Counted from the first letter of the stretch, positions 52,515 to 62,309 are shown. The stretch: 64,000 nucleotides of DNA from Alphaproteobacteria bacterium (GCA_037200445.1 JBBCGH010000001.1:2356001-2420000), one strand, 5' to 3'. Translations and numbers: made by a program. Notes: generated by a model not told the origin, from the sequence alone.

Positions 52515-53540
52515 TCAGCCGCCGGTGACGCTCATGTGGCGCGCGACAGCGGGTCTGCGCTTGCGGCGATCGATGACGAAATCGTGGCCCTTCGGCTTGC
52601 GCAGTATCGCGGCATCGATCGCGGCATTGAGCAGATCGTTGCTCGCGGATGCGCGCAACGGCGCACGCAGATCGGCGGCGTCCTCCTGACCGAGGCACAT
52701 ATAGAGCGTGCCGGTGCAGGTCAGCCGCACCCGGTTACAGGATTCGCAGAAATTGTGGGTCAGCGGCGTGATGAAGCCGAGCCGCCCGCCGGTCTCGGCG
52801 ACGCGCACATAGCGCGCGGGCCCGCCGGTGCGGTAGTCGAGATCCTGAAGCTTGTAGCGCTCGGCGAGCCGCGCTCGGACCATCGAGAGCGGCAGATACT
52901 GGTCGAGCCGGCTCGGCTCGATATCGCCGAGCGGCATCACCTCGATGATGGTGATGTCCATGCCGCGCCCGTGCGACCAGGCGACGAGATCGGCAAGCTC
53001 GTCCTCGTTCACGCCCTTGAGGGCGACGGCGTTGATCTTGACCGCGAGGCCTGCGCCCTGCGCTGCGTCGATGCCGGCCAGTACCTTGTCGAGTTCGCCC
53101 CAGCGGGTGATGTCGCGGAATTTCCGCGCGTCGAGCGTGTCGAGCGACACGTTGATGCGCTTCACGCCGCAAGCGGCAAGCTCGCGCGCGTATTTCGGAA
53201 GCTGCGAGCCGTTGGTGGTGAGCGTGAGCTCATCGAGCCCGTTGCCAAGGTGGCGCGAGAGCGAATTTACCAGCGTCATGATGGAGCGCCGCACCAGCGG
53301 CTCGCCGCCGGTCAGCCGCAGCTTGCGCACGCCGCGCGCGACGAATGCGCTGCACAGCCGGTCGAGCTCCTCGAGCGTCAGCAGGTCGGGCTTGGGCAGG
53401 AACGTCATGTTTTCCGACATGCAATAGACGCAGCGGAAATCGCAGCGGTCGGTGACCGAGACGCGCAAATAGGTGATCGCCCGCTGGAAGGGATCGACCA
53501 GCGGAGCCGGCTTGATGGTAGCGGCGCGTTCGAAGCCCAT
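52515..53540 (-). CDS. moaA: GTP 3',8-cyclase MoaA
   Basis: The protein has 341 residues. The radical SAM cluster is CDFRCVYC (Cys33, Cys37, Cys40). The second C-terminal 4Fe-4S cluster is C-x2-C-x13-C (Cys265, Cys268, Cys282) in [19 protein letters not shown]. The conserved terminal Gly-Gly is present (SVTGG). It performs the first step of molybdenum cofactor synthesis. No other moa genes are in the window. A palindromic repeat directly follows the stop. Confidence 0.97.
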   Translation of the reverse strand: MGFERAATIKPAPLVDPFQRAITYLRVSVTDRCDFRCVYCMSENMTFLPKPDLLTLEELDRLCSAFVARGVRKLRLTGGEPLVRRSIMTLVNSLSRHLGNGLDELTLTTNGSQLPKYARELAACGVKRINVSLDTLDARKFRDITRWGELDKVLAGIDAAQGAGLAVKINAVALKGVNEDELADLVAWSHGRGMDITIIEVMPLGDIEPSRLDQYLPLSMVRARLAERYKLQDLDYRTGGPARYVRVAETGGRLGFITPLTHNFCESCNRVRLTCTGTLYMCLGQEDAADLRAPLRASASNDLLNAAIDAAILRKPKGHDFVIDRRKRRPAVARHMSVTGG

Positions 53541-53643
53541 ATGTTCCCGGCGCCCATAGCGGTGCTCTGGAACCCGCCGGTTCCGGGCCGCTATGGCAAG
53601 TTATTCAATATGATATAGGGCGGCTTGGAAAGGATTGAAAGTT

Positions 53644-54009
53644 GTGACCGAGAGCGCATGGCCCTCCGAACTGCGCTTGTCCAGGGACAAGAAGACGCTG
53701 AGCGTCGCGTTCGAAGGCGGCGAGTGTTTCGCACTGCCGGCCGAATATCTGCGCGTGAAAAGCCCGAGTGCCGAGGTGCAGGGCCATTCGCCCGACGAGC
53801 GCAAGACCGTGCCGGGCAAGCGCAATGTGGCGATCCTGGAGATCAATCCGGTCGGCAATTACGCGGTGCGGCTGGTGTTCGACGACATGCACTCGACCGG
53901 CATTTTCACCTGGGGCTACCTGCAGGAGCTCGGCCGCAACCAGCCAAAATACTGGCAGGATTATCTCGACGAACTCGCCGCGAAGGGGATGGGCCGGGAC
54001 CAGCCCTAG
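53644..54009 (+). CDS. DUF971 domain protein
   Basis: The protein has 121 residues. ESAWPSELRLSRDKKTLSVAF and GNYAVRLVFDDMHSTGIFTW match the DUF971 (gamma-butyrobetaine-hydroxylase N-terminal-like) fold, usually seen next to Mrp or Fe-S genes. It is free-standing here. GTG 53644 has AGGA nine bases upstream; a TTG at 53635 is too close to that site. Function is unsettled; an Fe-S assembly link is suggested for the family. It overlaps the convergent transpeptidase gene by four bases. Confidence 0.88.
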   Translation: MTESAWPSELRLSRDKKTLSVAFEGGECFALPAEYLRVKSPSAEVQGHSPDERKTVPGKRNVAILEINPVGNYAVRLVFDDMHSTGIFTWGYLQELGRNQPKYWQDYLDELAAKGMGRDQP

Positions 54010-54605
54010 CGCAGCACGACCACCGTCGCGCCGATCTTCACGCGGCTGTAGAGATCGATCACGTCGTCGTTCATCAGGCGGAAGCAGCCTGACGAAACGG
54101 CCTGGCCGATCGTCTCCGGCTCGTTCGAGCCGTGGATGCGGTAGAGCGAAGCGCCCAGATACATCGCGCGCGCGCCGAGCGGATTCTCGGGTCCGCCCTT
54201 CATGAAGCGCGGCAGATCGGGGCGGCGCCGAAGCATTTGCGACGGCGGGGTCCAGTCCGGCCATTCCTTCTTGGCAACGACACGCGTGGTGCCCGCCCAG
54301 GTGAAGCCGACGCGGCCGACGCCAATGCCGTATTTGAGCGCGGTGCCGTTGTCCTGAATGAGATAGAGGCGGCGCTCGGTGGTGTTCACGATGATGGTGC
54401 CCGGCGCGTACCTGCCCGGCGCCGTGACCGTCTCGCGCTTGATGGCGCCCGCATAGGACATGCCACCGAAGAACTCATAGCGGCGGCTGGTCTGCCCCTG
54501 CGAGTAGCGGCCATCGGGGTCGTTCATGTACTGCGCTTGCGCCGGCAGGCTCGAGCCCAGCACGGCGCAGGCAAGCGAGACAGCAGCGACGGTACGGCAG
54601 TACAT
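54006..54605 (-). CDS. L,D-transpeptidase (YkuD domain)
   Basis: The protein has 199 residues with a signal peptide ending near LPAQAQ. The YkuD catalytic region HGSNEPETIGQAVSSGCFR includes the conserved His and the nucleophile Cys in SSGCFRL. RRLYLIQDNGTALKYGIGV is the family's N-terminal strand pair. It cross-links peptidoglycan stems 3-3 or attaches proteins to peptidoglycan in the periplasm. No LysM or peptidoglycan-binding domain is attached. Confidence 0.93.
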   Translation of the reverse strand: MYCRTVAAVSLACAVLGSSLPAQAQYMNDPDGRYSQGQTSRRYEFFGGMSYAGAIKRETVTAPGRYAPGTIIVNTTERRLYLIQDNGTALKYGIGVGRVGFTWAGTTRVVAKKEWPDWTPPSQMLRRRPDLPRFMKGGPENPLGARAMYLGASLYRIHGSNEPETIGQAVSSGCFRLMNDDVIDLYSRVKIGATVVVLR

Positions 54606-54960
54606 CCAGAATTCCTCGTTGTTTCAATCAGGTGGGTTCCAACGCCCTAGCGGCAGAACGACCCCGCGCAGGGTCAGAAAGGCCATGATTTGCGGGATGC
54701 CGCAACCCAATTATCGGGGAGCATCAGGTACTTTTGGAGAGCTGTTGCCGGGAAACAACCGAGGCCCTGCGGGGGGACGCCGCGAGACGAGAATCCGTCC
54801 GAAAATGTCTTGAAATGGTGGGCGCTATAGGGATTGAACCTATGACCTCTCCCGTGTGAAGGGAACGCTCTCCCGCTGAGCTAAGCGCCCGAAGGCCGCT
54901 GGTTTAAGGGGCGGCGCCAACCGGTGTCAACCAAGCTTCAAAAATGGCGCCAGCCTTGGA
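54606..54960. other. Intergenic region with tRNA-Val
   Basis: This stretch holds the tRNA-Val gene (54816-54890) and no credible protein gene. The first 210 bases upstream of the transpeptidase ATG presumably carry its promoter. A short inverted repeat (GACCC / GGGTC near 54660) was noted but is too weak to annotate. Confidence 0.6.
54816..54890 (-). tRNA. tRNA-Val (anticodon CAC)
   Basis: The reverse strand folds as a full cloverleaf. The acceptor is GGGCGCT/AGCGCCC and the D-arm GCTC...GAGC. The anticodon stem TTCCC/GGGAG carries loop TTCACAC (anticodon CAC), and the T-arm is ATAGG-TTCAATC-CCTAT. Discriminator A is followed by encoded CCA. It reads GUG valine codons. Confidence 0.96.
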
Positions 54961-55416
54961 TCACTGGGGCGGCGGTGGTGCTTTAGGCTTTGCGCGGCCC
55001 TTGCCCTTCCGGCTGGGAGCGGGCGGCGGCGCGGGCTGAAGCTGCGCATAGACCGGGTTGGGCGTCAGTTCCGCCGTCGGCGCGTTGGCATAGTTCTCGG
55101 TGGTGCCGCCCGCGATGTCGTACGCGGCATCGCCGCTGCGCGGTCCGACCTGGATCGCCTGCGGCAGGTAGCCGTTCAGCGAATAGCTCACCGTGAAGGG
55201 GCGGTCGGCCGGGACCGGGATCATGCACGGCGTGCGGCAGGCAGGGCCGAGCGAGGTCCTGGCGTCGGCGCCGGGCGGGTCGGACTCAATGGTGAGCGAC
55301 ACATTGGCGCCGCTGGTGAGGCTGCTCGGGATGAAATTCCAGCTTGGCGCCCAGGAGCCGCAACCGGCAACGAGCAAAGCGCTCGCGACAGCGCATACGC
55401 GAACCAAGGGTGTCAT
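54961..55416 (-). CDS. Lipoprotein with PEGA-like domain
   Basis: The protein has 151 residues. A lipoprotein signal ends in the lipobox LVAGC (Cys at about residue 19). The middle segment VSLTIESDPPGADARTSLGP and GYLPQAIQVG resemble a PEGA-like beta domain. The C-terminal tail is Pro/Ala/Lys-rich and low complexity. It is expected to be anchored in the envelope; the role is unknown. It stands alone between the tRNA and the chemoreceptor gene. Confidence 0.8.
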   Translation of the reverse strand: MTPLVRVCAVASALLVAGCGSWAPSWNFIPSSLTSGANVSLTIESDPPGADARTSLGPACRTPCMIPVPADRPFTVSYSLNGYLPQAIQVGPRSGDAAYDIAGGTTENYANAPTAELTPNPVYAQLQPAPPPAPSRKGKGRAKPKAPPPPQ

Positions 55417-55540
55417 CGCACTACCGTCCCCGCGCCCCCGCGCGGCGAGACCATAGTGGGAGGCCGGCTGGCATGCAACCGAAACCCGGCGGAGCGAGCC
55501 CCGATCTCAGTCCAATAGATCCCGCTAAAGTGTTGGGAAA

Positions 55541-57334
55541 TCATAGCTTATAGGCGGTGCGGAAGCCGCCCCAATGCTTGCCGAATACGCGCACCGGCGC
55601 ATCGATCTCGCGCATCATGATGATGACGCCATTGCCCATGTCGCGCGGGTAGCTCTGGATCAGGTACGGCCGCACATTGCGCGCGGCGCACAGCCCGGCG
55701 CGGTCATCGAAGATGCGGCGGTTGCGGCAGTTGGCGGTGTTCCACGCGACATCGTCTACCTTCTGGGCCTTGGAGTAGATTCGATTGTGCACCGGCAGAT
55801 AGCCGTTGCGGTCGACCGCGGCGCAGAAAACCATCCGCCTGTCGTCGGCGAGCAGCGGCTCTTGAATCCCGGGAAGCAGCGCCTCGAGCACATCGAGCGA
55901 GCGCGTGTGGAACTGCCGCGGGTTCGTTTCTTCGATCGGCACATAGTCGGTATCGAACAACGCTTCGCGCGTCAGCTTGCCGTCGCCGACCGCTTCCTCC
56001 AGCGCCATGGAGACCATGGCGGCCGCATCGATCGCGCGATCGACAAACTCCTGGTTCTCCGCCCGGATCGCGGCAAGCCGCCGATGCAGTGCGTCCTCGG
56101 CGGCCGCTTCGAGCCCGGCGAATTCAACGTGCAGTCCGAGCGACGAGCGTCCGACCATGCGGGCGCGTCCGCGGCCGATGGTCGCCAGATCGATCTCGAC
56201 CGATGCGCCGATCGGCAGCTTTTCGCCATCCGCGTTGCGCACCAGCATGCCGCCCTCGGAGAGGTCCGCGGCCTGTCCGCGCAGCTCGCGCCCGCCCTGG
56301 CGCAGCACCACGGGAAGATCGCAGGGCAGGCGATCGTGGCGGCGGCGGTCGCCGATCTCGGTCTGGCGCAGGAAGGTGACGAAGCGGGTCTTCAGTTTCG
56401 CGGCGAGGGCGGCGGCATCCTGTCCGGAGCGGTCGATGGCGCTGCCGCTATGTTCGGCGACCGCCGAGGCGCGCTTGATTTCGACGGCGCTGTCGGAGAC
56501 GGCCTCGACGAAGCGCGAGGAGTCGGCGGCGCTGCGCGATAGCTCGCCGGTCGTCGCAATCTGCTCCTCGATCGCGCTTGCGACCGCACCGAACACCGGG
56601 CGGATCGCCGCGATCGCCGTCATGATGCGATTGACAGCCGCAATCGATTCCTGAGCGTCGCGCTGCAGCTGATCGATCTTGCGCCCGATCTGCTCGGTCG
56701 CGTTCTGTGTCGCGCTGGAAAGCGCCTTCACCTCGTTCGCCACCACGGCGAAGCCACGTCCCGCATCGCCGGCCCGCACGGCTTCGATCGTGGCGTTGAG
56801 CGCAAGCAGGTTGGTCTGCTTCGCAATCGCCGAGATGAGACTGACGACGTTGCCGATTTCGGCCGACGAGGCCTTGAGCCCGTCGAGGCTCTTGCCGGCC
56901 GCGGCCGCGGCGTGCCCCGCGTCCTCGCTCAGCGTGCCGGCCTCGCGCACCTGACGGCCGATTTCATCCGATGACTGCGCGAATTCTTCCGTGGCGCTCG
57001 CAAGCTGCGTCGCATTGTCGGTGGCTTGCCCGGCCAGCGCGGCAAGCGACTCGCTTTGGCCGCGGATGGTTCCGAGAACCTCGGAGGTCTCGCGCGTCCC
57101 GCCGCGCACGGCGTCGGCGGCCCGCTGTACGTCGCGGATCATCGCCGCAAGGTCGGTCTCGATGAGATCGATGGTCTCGCGGATCGCTGCGAGCCGCGTG
57201 CCCGGTTCGTCGGCCGCGATCTCCGGAACGGCAGGCGGCGCTTCCACCGCGGGCAACGCCACCGCTTCGCGGCGCGCAAAGATGTCCATGATTTTCGGGA
57301 GCATGAATTCGACCGCGGCCAACCGGCGAAGCAC
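55541..57334 (-). CDS. Soluble chemoreceptor with internal PilZ and C-terminal sensor domain
   Basis: The protein has 597 residues without membrane helices. The order is unusual: an MCP signalling domain first (about 50-330, core [20 protein letters not shown]), then a PilZ domain (about 335-425) with RxxxR (RRHDR) and DxSxxG (DLSEGG). A C-terminal module follows (about 430-597) with [40 protein letters not shown] and [15 protein letters not shown]. The last module looks like a small-molecule sensor found at the ends of alphaproteobacterial receptors. Start GTG 57334; ATG 57304 is possible. Confidence 0.88.
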   Translation of the reverse strand: MLRRLAAVEFMLPKIMDIFARREAVALPAVEAPPAVPEIAADEPGTRLAAIRETIDLIETDLAAMIRDVQRAADAVRGGTRETSEVLGTIRGQSESLAALAGQATDNATQLASATEEFAQSSDEIGRQVREAGTLSEDAGHAAAAAGKSLDGLKASSAEIGNVVSLISAIAKQTNLLALNATIEAVRAGDAGRGFAVVANEVKALSSATQNATEQIGRKIDQLQRDAQESIAAVNRIMTAIAAIRPVFGAVASAIEEQIATTGELSRSAADSSRFVEAVSDSAVEIKRASAVAEHSGSAIDRSGQDAAALAAKLKTRFVTFLRQTEIGDRRRHDRLPCDLPVVLRQGGRELRGQAADLSEGGMLVRNADGEKLPIGASVEIDLATIGRGRARMVGRSSLGLHVEFAGLEAAAEDALHRRLAAIRAENQEFVDRAIDAAAMVSMALEEAVGDGKLTREALFDTDYVPIEETNPRQFHTRSLDVLEALLPGIQEPLLADDRRMVFCAAVDRNGYLPVHNRIYSKAQKVDDVAWNTANCRNRRIFDDRAGLCAARNVRPYLIQSYPRDMGNGVIIMMREIDAPVRVFGKHWGGFRTAYKL

Positions 57335-57410
57335 CGCTTCGCCGCCACCCTCGGTTATCGGAGTAAACGCTTACCCTTTGGTTAACGTAACCTTAAAACG
57401 CGGCTCGAAA

Positions 57411-58085
57411 TCAGGAACGGGAAATCAACGCCATGACCGCGGCCGGCAGCGCATCGAAATGGCTGATCAGCCGGTCCGCGCCAAGCTCACCGGGTGGCGT
57501 TTCGGTGTAGCCGAAGTCGACCGCGATCACCGGGATTCCGGCTGCGCGCGCCGTCGCCACATCGGTCATCGAGTCGCCCACCATCACGGCGTGTCCGCTG
57601 TCGCCGCCCGCCTGCGCGATCGTGAGCCGCAGCATGTCCGGGTCGGGCTTGCGCATCGTGAAGGTGTCCTGCCCGCAGATGGCCGCGAAGCGCGGCGCGA
57701 GCCGAAGCTCCTTCAAGAGCTTGACGGAGAGCCACTCGAGCTTGTTGGTGCAGACGGCGAGGCGGCAGCCTTGTGCCGACAAGGCGTCGAGCGCGGCTTG
57801 AAGTCCCGGAAAGGGCCGCGAGCGGTCCGCGATATGCGCAGCGTAGATTTCGAGATACTCGGCGAACAACCGGTCGATCTCGTCGGGTGGAAGCTCTTTG
57901 CCCTTCGACGCGAGCGCGCGCTGCAGCAGCGGCTTCACGCCCGCACCGATCATGGTGCGCGCTTCGTCGAATGCGACGGGTGCAACATCGTGGCGCGTCA
58001 GGATCGTGTTCAGCGTGCCGATCAGATCGGGCGCGGTATCGATCAGCGTTCCGTCGAGATCGAACACGATGGTCGGGGCGGGCAT
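57411..58085 (-). CDS. gph: Phosphoglycolate phosphatase (HAD family)
   Basis: The protein has 224 residues. HAD motif I is VFDLDGTLIDTAPDL, motif II lies in LAVCTNKLE, the Lys is in RKPDPDMLRL, and motif III is VMVGDSMTDVATARAAG. The helical cap after motif I and the length match Gph, which salvages 2-phosphoglycolate from DNA repair or photorespiration. Other small sugar phosphates are possible. It is divergent from rpiA, with 128 bases between. Confidence 0.9.
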   Translation of the reverse strand: MPAPTIVFDLDGTLIDTAPDLIGTLNTILTRHDVAPVAFDEARTMIGAGVKPLLQRALASKGKELPPDEIDRLFAEYLEIYAAHIADRSRPFPGLQAALDALSAQGCRLAVCTNKLEWLSVKLLKELRLAPRFAAICGQDTFTMRKPDPDMLRLTIAQAGGDSGHAVMVGDSMTDVATARAAGIPVIAVDFGYTETPPGELGADRLISHFDALPAAVMALISRS

Positions 58086-58213
58086 GGCGCAGCGCTAGCC
58101 TGCGGCGGGAAACGAGGCAAGGCGCGGCATCCGGTCCCCAATTTTGCGGGACTTGCCGCCGCGGGCGGTGCCCGCTAAGGCATCCCGTCCAATCGTGAGT
58201 TGCCGCTCCCTCG

Positions 58214-58912
58214 ATGAACGCCGAGACCTACAAACGCGAAGCCGCCGCCGGCGCGCTCGATTTCGTAAAGCCCGGCATGCGGGTCGGGCTCGGCACCGGT
58301 TCGACCGCACGGCCGTTTGTCGAACTCCTGGGCGAGCGTGTGCGCGCCGGGCTCGATATCATCGCGGTGCCGACCTCCGAGGCAACGCGCATCCAGGCCG
58401 AGCAATGCGGCATTCCGCTCACCACGCTTGACGAGACGCCGGAGCTCGACCTGACCATCGACGGCGCCGACGAGATTTCCCCGGATCTCACCCTGATAAA
58501 AGGGGGCGGGGGCGCGTTGCTGCGCGAAAAAATCGTCGCCTCCGCCTCGGGGCGCATGCTGGTGATCGCCGATGAGTCCAAATGGGTCGCGATACTTGGG
58601 CAGTTTGCCCTGCCGGTTGAGGTCGTTCCGTTCGGCCTTGCGGCGACGAAACGCGCCGTCGAGGGCGCGACCGTTGCGGCGGGATGTCCCGGGCCGATCT
58701 CGTTGCGCAAAGACAGGAGCGGCCATGCTTTTGTCACGGATGGTGGCCATTTCATTCTCGACGCCGCGTTGCGGCGGATCGCCGATCCGCGCGCGCTGGG
58801 GGAGCGGCTGGCAGCCATCCCGGGAGTGGTTGAACACGGGCTTTTCATCGGGCTCGCCCATGTGGCGGTCATCGCCGGGCCCGAAGGCCGGCGTATCGTC
58901 GAGCGGCCCTGA
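58214..58912 (+). CDS. rpiA: Ribose-5-phosphate isomerase A
   Basis: The protein has 232 residues. RpiA motifs are [40 protein letters not shown] with the catalytic acids, and [27 protein letters not shown] is also typical. It interconverts ribose-5-phosphate and ribulose-5-phosphate in the pentose phosphate pathway. The DUF2059 gene begins 22 bases downstream, so they may be cotranscribed. Confidence 0.96.
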   Translation: MNAETYKREAAAGALDFVKPGMRVGLGTGSTARPFVELLGERVRAGLDIIAVPTSEATRIQAEQCGIPLTTLDETPELDLTIDGADEISPDLTLIKGGGGALLREKIVASASGRMLVIADESKWVAILGQFALPVEVVPFGLAATKRAVEGATVAAGCPGPISLRKDRSGHAFVTDGGHFILDAALRRIADPRALGERLAAIPGVVEHGLFIGLAHVAVIAGPEGRRIVERP

Positions 58913-58934
58913 CACAAAAAGGAAGGATCCACCC

Positions 58935-59432
58935 ATGAAGCATCTTCGTCTCGCGGCCGCGCTGCTGTTCGCCTGCACCATTTTGGGAAGCGCTGCGCTG
59001 GCACAACCCGCGCCATCTGCAAGCGCGATTGCGACAGCACGCGAGCTGGTCGAGACCAAGGGCGGCAGCGCGATGTTCGATCCGGTTATCATCAGCGTGG
59101 TCGAGCAGACCAAAGCGGCCTTGCTGCAGACCAATCCGCAGCTCGCCAAGGACCTCAACGACGTCGCCGCTCAACTGCGGACGGAGTTTGCGCCGAAGCG
59201 CGACGAGCTGATGGGTTATGCGGCCAAGCTCTACGCGGACCGCTTCAGCGAGCAGGAGCTCAAGGACATGCTCGCGTTCTACAAATCGCCGCTGGGCCGC
59301 AAGATGAGCAATGTCGAGCCACAGGTCCTCGATCAGACGTTCAGCTATATCCAGCAATGGGGCCAGCAGGTCAGCGAGCAGGTGATGAACCGCTTCCGCG
59401 CCGAGATGAAGAAGAAGGGACACAATCTCTAG
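58935..59432 (+). CDS. DUF2059 periplasmic protein
   Basis: The protein has 165 residues with a signal peptide cleaved after about AALAQ. The remainder is helical and ends in the DUF2059 region: RDELMGYAAKLYADRFSEQE, LKDMLAFYKSPLGRKMSNVE. The family has no settled function. ATG 58935 is preceded by GGAAGGA. An open frame to 58572 is antisense-like and overlaps rpiA. glutathione reductase follows 25 bases downstream. Confidence 0.9.
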   Translation: MKHLRLAAALLFACTILGSAALAQPAPSASAIATARELVETKGGSAMFDPVIISVVEQTKAALLQTNPQLAKDLNDVAAQLRTEFAPKRDELMGYAAKLYADRFSEQELKDMLAFYKSPLGRKMSNVEPQVLDQTFSYIQQWGQQVSEQVMNRFRAEMKKKGHNL

Positions 59433-59457
59433 AGGCGCGCGCCGCGCCGGCAATCCG

Positions 59458-60843
59458 ATGGCCGACTTCGACACCGACCTCTTTGTCATCGGCGGCGGTT
59501 CGGGCGGCGTCCGCGCGGCGCGGATTGCGGCAGGCTACGGCGCGCGGGTCATGCTCGCGGAGGAGTACCGCGTCGGCGGCACCTGCGTGATCCGCGGCTG
59601 CGTGCCGAAGAAGCTGCTCGTCTACGCCTCGCGATTTTCCCACGACTTCGAAGAGGCGGCGGGCTTTGGGTGGACCGTCGAGGGCACGTCGTTCGATTGG
59701 CCGACGCTCATCGCGAACAAGGACAAGGAGATTGCGCGGCTCGAGGCCTCTTATACGGCGAACCTGACGCGCGCCAATGTTTCGATCTTCAAGTCGCGCG
59801 CCGTGCTTGAAGACGCGCACACTGTGCGCCTGCTCGCGGACGAGCGGCGCATCAGCGCAAAGCACATCCTGATCGCGACCGGCGCCTGGCCCGTCATGGG
59901 CACCGGCATCGCCGGCATCGAGCACGTCATTTCGTCCAACGAAGCGTTTCACCTGACCGGGTTGCCGAAGCGCATCCTGATCCAGGGTGGCGGCTACATC
60001 GCGGTCGAGTTCGCCTGCATCTTTGCCGGCCTCGGCTCCGAGGTCACGCTGGTCTATCGCGGCGAAAATATCCTGCGCGGCTTCGACGACGACGTCCGCG
60101 CGCATCTGCGCACCGAGATGGAGCGCCGCGGCATCACGGTGATCTGCAAGCGCATCGTGGAGGCGGTCGAGAAGGTCGATCACGGGCTCTGCGTCGAGCT
60201 GTCCGATCACGACGACATCGTTGTCGACAAGGTGATGTTTGCCACCGGCCGGCGTCCCAACGTGAAGGGTCTTGGGCTCGAGGCTGCGGGCGTGCGCGTC
60301 AACGAGAACGGCGCGATCGAGGTCGATCGTTTCTCGCGCACCTCGGTGCCGCACATCTACGCGGTTGGCGACGTGACGGATCGCATCGCGCTTACACCGG
60401 TTGCGATCCGCGAGGGGCATGCTTTCGCCGACACGGTGTTCGGCGACCGGCCGACGGCGGCCGATCATGTGAACGTGCCGACCGCCGTGTTCTCCGACCC
60501 CGAGATCGGCGTGATCGGCCTGACGGAGACGCAGGCGCGCGAGGACTTCCTTAAGGTCGACATCTACAAGACCACGTTCCGGACGATGAAGACCGCGTTT
60601 CTTGGCGGCGAAGCGCGCATGCTGATGAAGCTTGTCGTCGACGGCGCCGGCCATCGCGTCCTTGGCTGTCATATCGTCGGGCCGGATGCGGCCGAGATGA
60701 TCCAGGTGCTCGGCATCGCGATCAAGATGGGCGCAACCAAAGCCGACTTCGACGCCACGATGGCGGTGCACCCGACGCTTGCCGAAGAGCTGGTCACCAT
60801 GCGCACCGTGACCGAACGCCATGTGCGCCAGGCCGCCGAATAG
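59458..60843 (+). CDS. gor: Glutathione reductase
   Basis: The protein has 461 residues. It has the FAD motif VIGGGSGGVRAARIAAGYGA, the redox-active disulfide GGTCVIRGCVPKK (Cys43, Cys48), the NADP domain IQGGGYIAVEFACIFAGLG, and the C-terminal HPTLAEELVTM with the catalytic His. FAD-dependent reduction of glutathione disulfide maintains cytosolic thiols and supplies the transferase encoded at 31777. Sequence and length fit Gor rather than dihydrolipoyl dehydrogenase or mercuric reductase. Confidence 0.96.
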   Translation: MADFDTDLFVIGGGSGGVRAARIAAGYGARVMLAEEYRVGGTCVIRGCVPKKLLVYASRFSHDFEEAAGFGWTVEGTSFDWPTLIANKDKEIARLEASYTANLTRANVSIFKSRAVLEDAHTVRLLADERRISAKHILIATGAWPVMGTGIAGIEHVISSNEAFHLTGLPKRILIQGGGYIAVEFACIFAGLGSEVTLVYRGENILRGFDDDVRAHLRTEMERRGITVICKRIVEAVEKVDHGLCVELSDHDDIVVDKVMFATGRRPNVKGLGLEAAGVRVNENGAIEVDRFSRTSVPHIYAVGDVTDRIALTPVAIREGHAFADTVFGDRPTAADHVNVPTAVFSDPEIGVIGLTETQAREDFLKVDIYKTTFRTMKTAFLGGEARMLMKLVVDGAGHRVLGCHIVGPDAAEMIQVLGIAIKMGATKADFDATMAVHPTLAEELVTMRTVTERHVRQAAE

Positions 60844-60921
60844 GGCGTTGACGAGCTGGTCCTCCCGGTAAAAAATTACCTATGGTTCGCACCCGCGAGT
60901 GCATCCGGGAAAGGGGAATCC

Positions 60922-61134
60922 ATGATCGTGCGGAAATTGTTGGCCGTGTCGTTCAGCGCGGCGGTGCTCATGAGCGCATTCGCCGTCTCGGACGCGTTTG
61001 CCGCGCCGAAGAAACCGGGAGGCGTTGGAATCTGCATCACCAAGCCGCAACCCGAATGCAATCTGTTCCTCAAGGCTGTCTGCACCAAGAAGAGCAGGTG
61101 CGGCGGCTGCCTGCAGTGGGCGTGCAAGCCCTAG
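60922..61134 (+). CDS. Small secreted Cys-rich protein
   Basis: A 70-residue protein. A clear signal peptide (MIVRKLLAVSFSAAVLMSAF ... AFA) is followed by about 43 residues with six cysteines, in GICITKPQPECN, AVCTKKSRCGGC and WACKP. Three disulfides are possible, suggesting a small stable fold. The ribosome site AAAGGGGAAT lies just upstream. A TTGACG -35-like hexamer stands at about 60846. The stop overlaps the convergent MFS gene stop. Function unknown. Confidence 0.75.
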   Translation: MIVRKLLAVSFSAAVLMSAFAVSDAFAAPKKPGGVGICITKPQPECNLFLKAVCTKKSRCGGCLQWACKP

Positions 61135-62309
61135 GGTAAATGCGCTGCCTTCGTCTCGTGGTGTGGCGGCCGCTGCCACAGCCGCCAGACGATGAAGATC
61201 ACGAACACGACATGGACCGTGGCGTTGTGGATGAATAGCGCCTGCGGTCCGATCCATCCCATCAGCCATGCGGCCGTGGTCGGACCGACGATTGCGCCGA
61301 TCGTGTAGGCAAGCAGCAGACCGCTGGAGACCTCGACGGCATTCTCGCGCCCGCCGAGATCCTGCGTGTGGGCTGACGAGAGCGGATAGAGGACCAGCGC
61401 GGACGCGCCGACGGCGGCCGCAAGCGCGATCAGCACCCACGCGTCGCTCTTGGCGAACCACACCAGCGCGAGCTGCGCCGCAACCGCGACCGCAATGGCC
61501 ACCAGCATGATGTGCCGGCGGTCGCGGTGATCGGCGAGACGGCCGACCGGCCATTGCACCAGCGCGCCGCCGAAAATCGCCGCGGTCATGAAGCTCGCGA
61601 CCCCGCCTGCGCCGAGCCCGCTGCGCTCCGCGAACACGGGGGCCAGCGACCAGAAGGTGCCGTTGGCAATACCGGAGACGAGCGCGCCCGCAATGCCGAC
61701 CGGTGAGATGTGGAAGAGCCACGCGAGCCGCAGGCGAGGCACCGGCGGCGGCTCGGGCGGGTCTGTGCGCGTTTGCGCGAGCGGCAGTACGGAGAGCGCG
61801 AGCGCGCAGGCGACGATCGAGAACGGCACATAGGATGCCGGATTGATGAAGCGGATGATCTGCTGTCCGGTCGCGCTGCCGGCATAGTGGACGATCTGGT
61901 AGATCGCCAGCACACGCCCGCGCACCACGTTCTCGGCCTTGTCATGCATCCAGCTTTCGATCGCGGCGTAGAGACCCGCAAAGCAGAAGCCGGTCACCGC
62001 GCGGATCGCCGCCCAGGCTGTGGGATCGACGAACAGCGGGTGCATCAGGCTCGTGACCGTCGCGATCGCCACGAACGCCGAGAACGCGCGGATGTGTCCG
62101 GCGCGCGCGATGATGCGCGGCGCGGCGATGCAGCCGATGAACATGCCGGCGAAATAGGCCGACGCGATCACGCCGATGGAGAGCGGCGGGAAATGTGCCG
62201 CGGTTGCGCTCAGCGGGATCAGCGTGTTCGACAGGCCGTTGCCGGCAATCAGGATGAAGACCGCGGTCAACAGCGCAGAAACCTGGGCGTAGGCGGGGTG
62301 CAGAGGCAT
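61131..62309 (-). CDS. MFS transporter, YcaD-like
   Basis: The protein has 392 residues with 12 membrane helices. MFS signatures include the loop between TM2 and TM3 (GCIAAPRIIARAGHIRAFSA) and VQWPVGRLADHRDRRHIMLV. LPLAQTRTDPPEPPPVPRLR forms the central loop. The best resemblance is to the YcaD/sugar-phosphate-type family; the substrate is unknown. Its start faces away from the DAHP synthase gene across 165 bases. Confidence 0.88.
   Translation of the reverse strand: MPLHPAYAQVSALLTAVFILIAGNGLSNTLIPLSATAAHFPPLSIGVIASAYFAGMFIGCIAAPRIIARAGHIRAFSAFVAIATVTSLMHPLFVDPTAWAAIRAVTGFCFAGLYAAIESWMHDKAENVVRGRVLAIYQIVHYAGSATGQQIIRFINPASYVPFSIVACALALSVLPLAQTRTDPPEPPPVPRLRLAWLFHISPVGIAGALVSGIANGTFWSLAPVFAERSGLGAGGVASFMTAAIFGGALVQWPVGRLADHRDRRHIMLVAIAVAVAAQLALVWFAKSDAWVLIALAAAVGASALVLYPLSSAHTQDLGGRENAVEVSSGLLLAYTIGAIVGPTTAAWLMGWIGPQALFIHNATVHVVFVIFIVWRLWQRPPHHETKAAHLP

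Noticed and set aside
54816-54960. tRNA-Val 3' end as an integration site of a genomic island
   Set aside because: No integrase and no duplicated tRNA 3' fragment were seen within the window.
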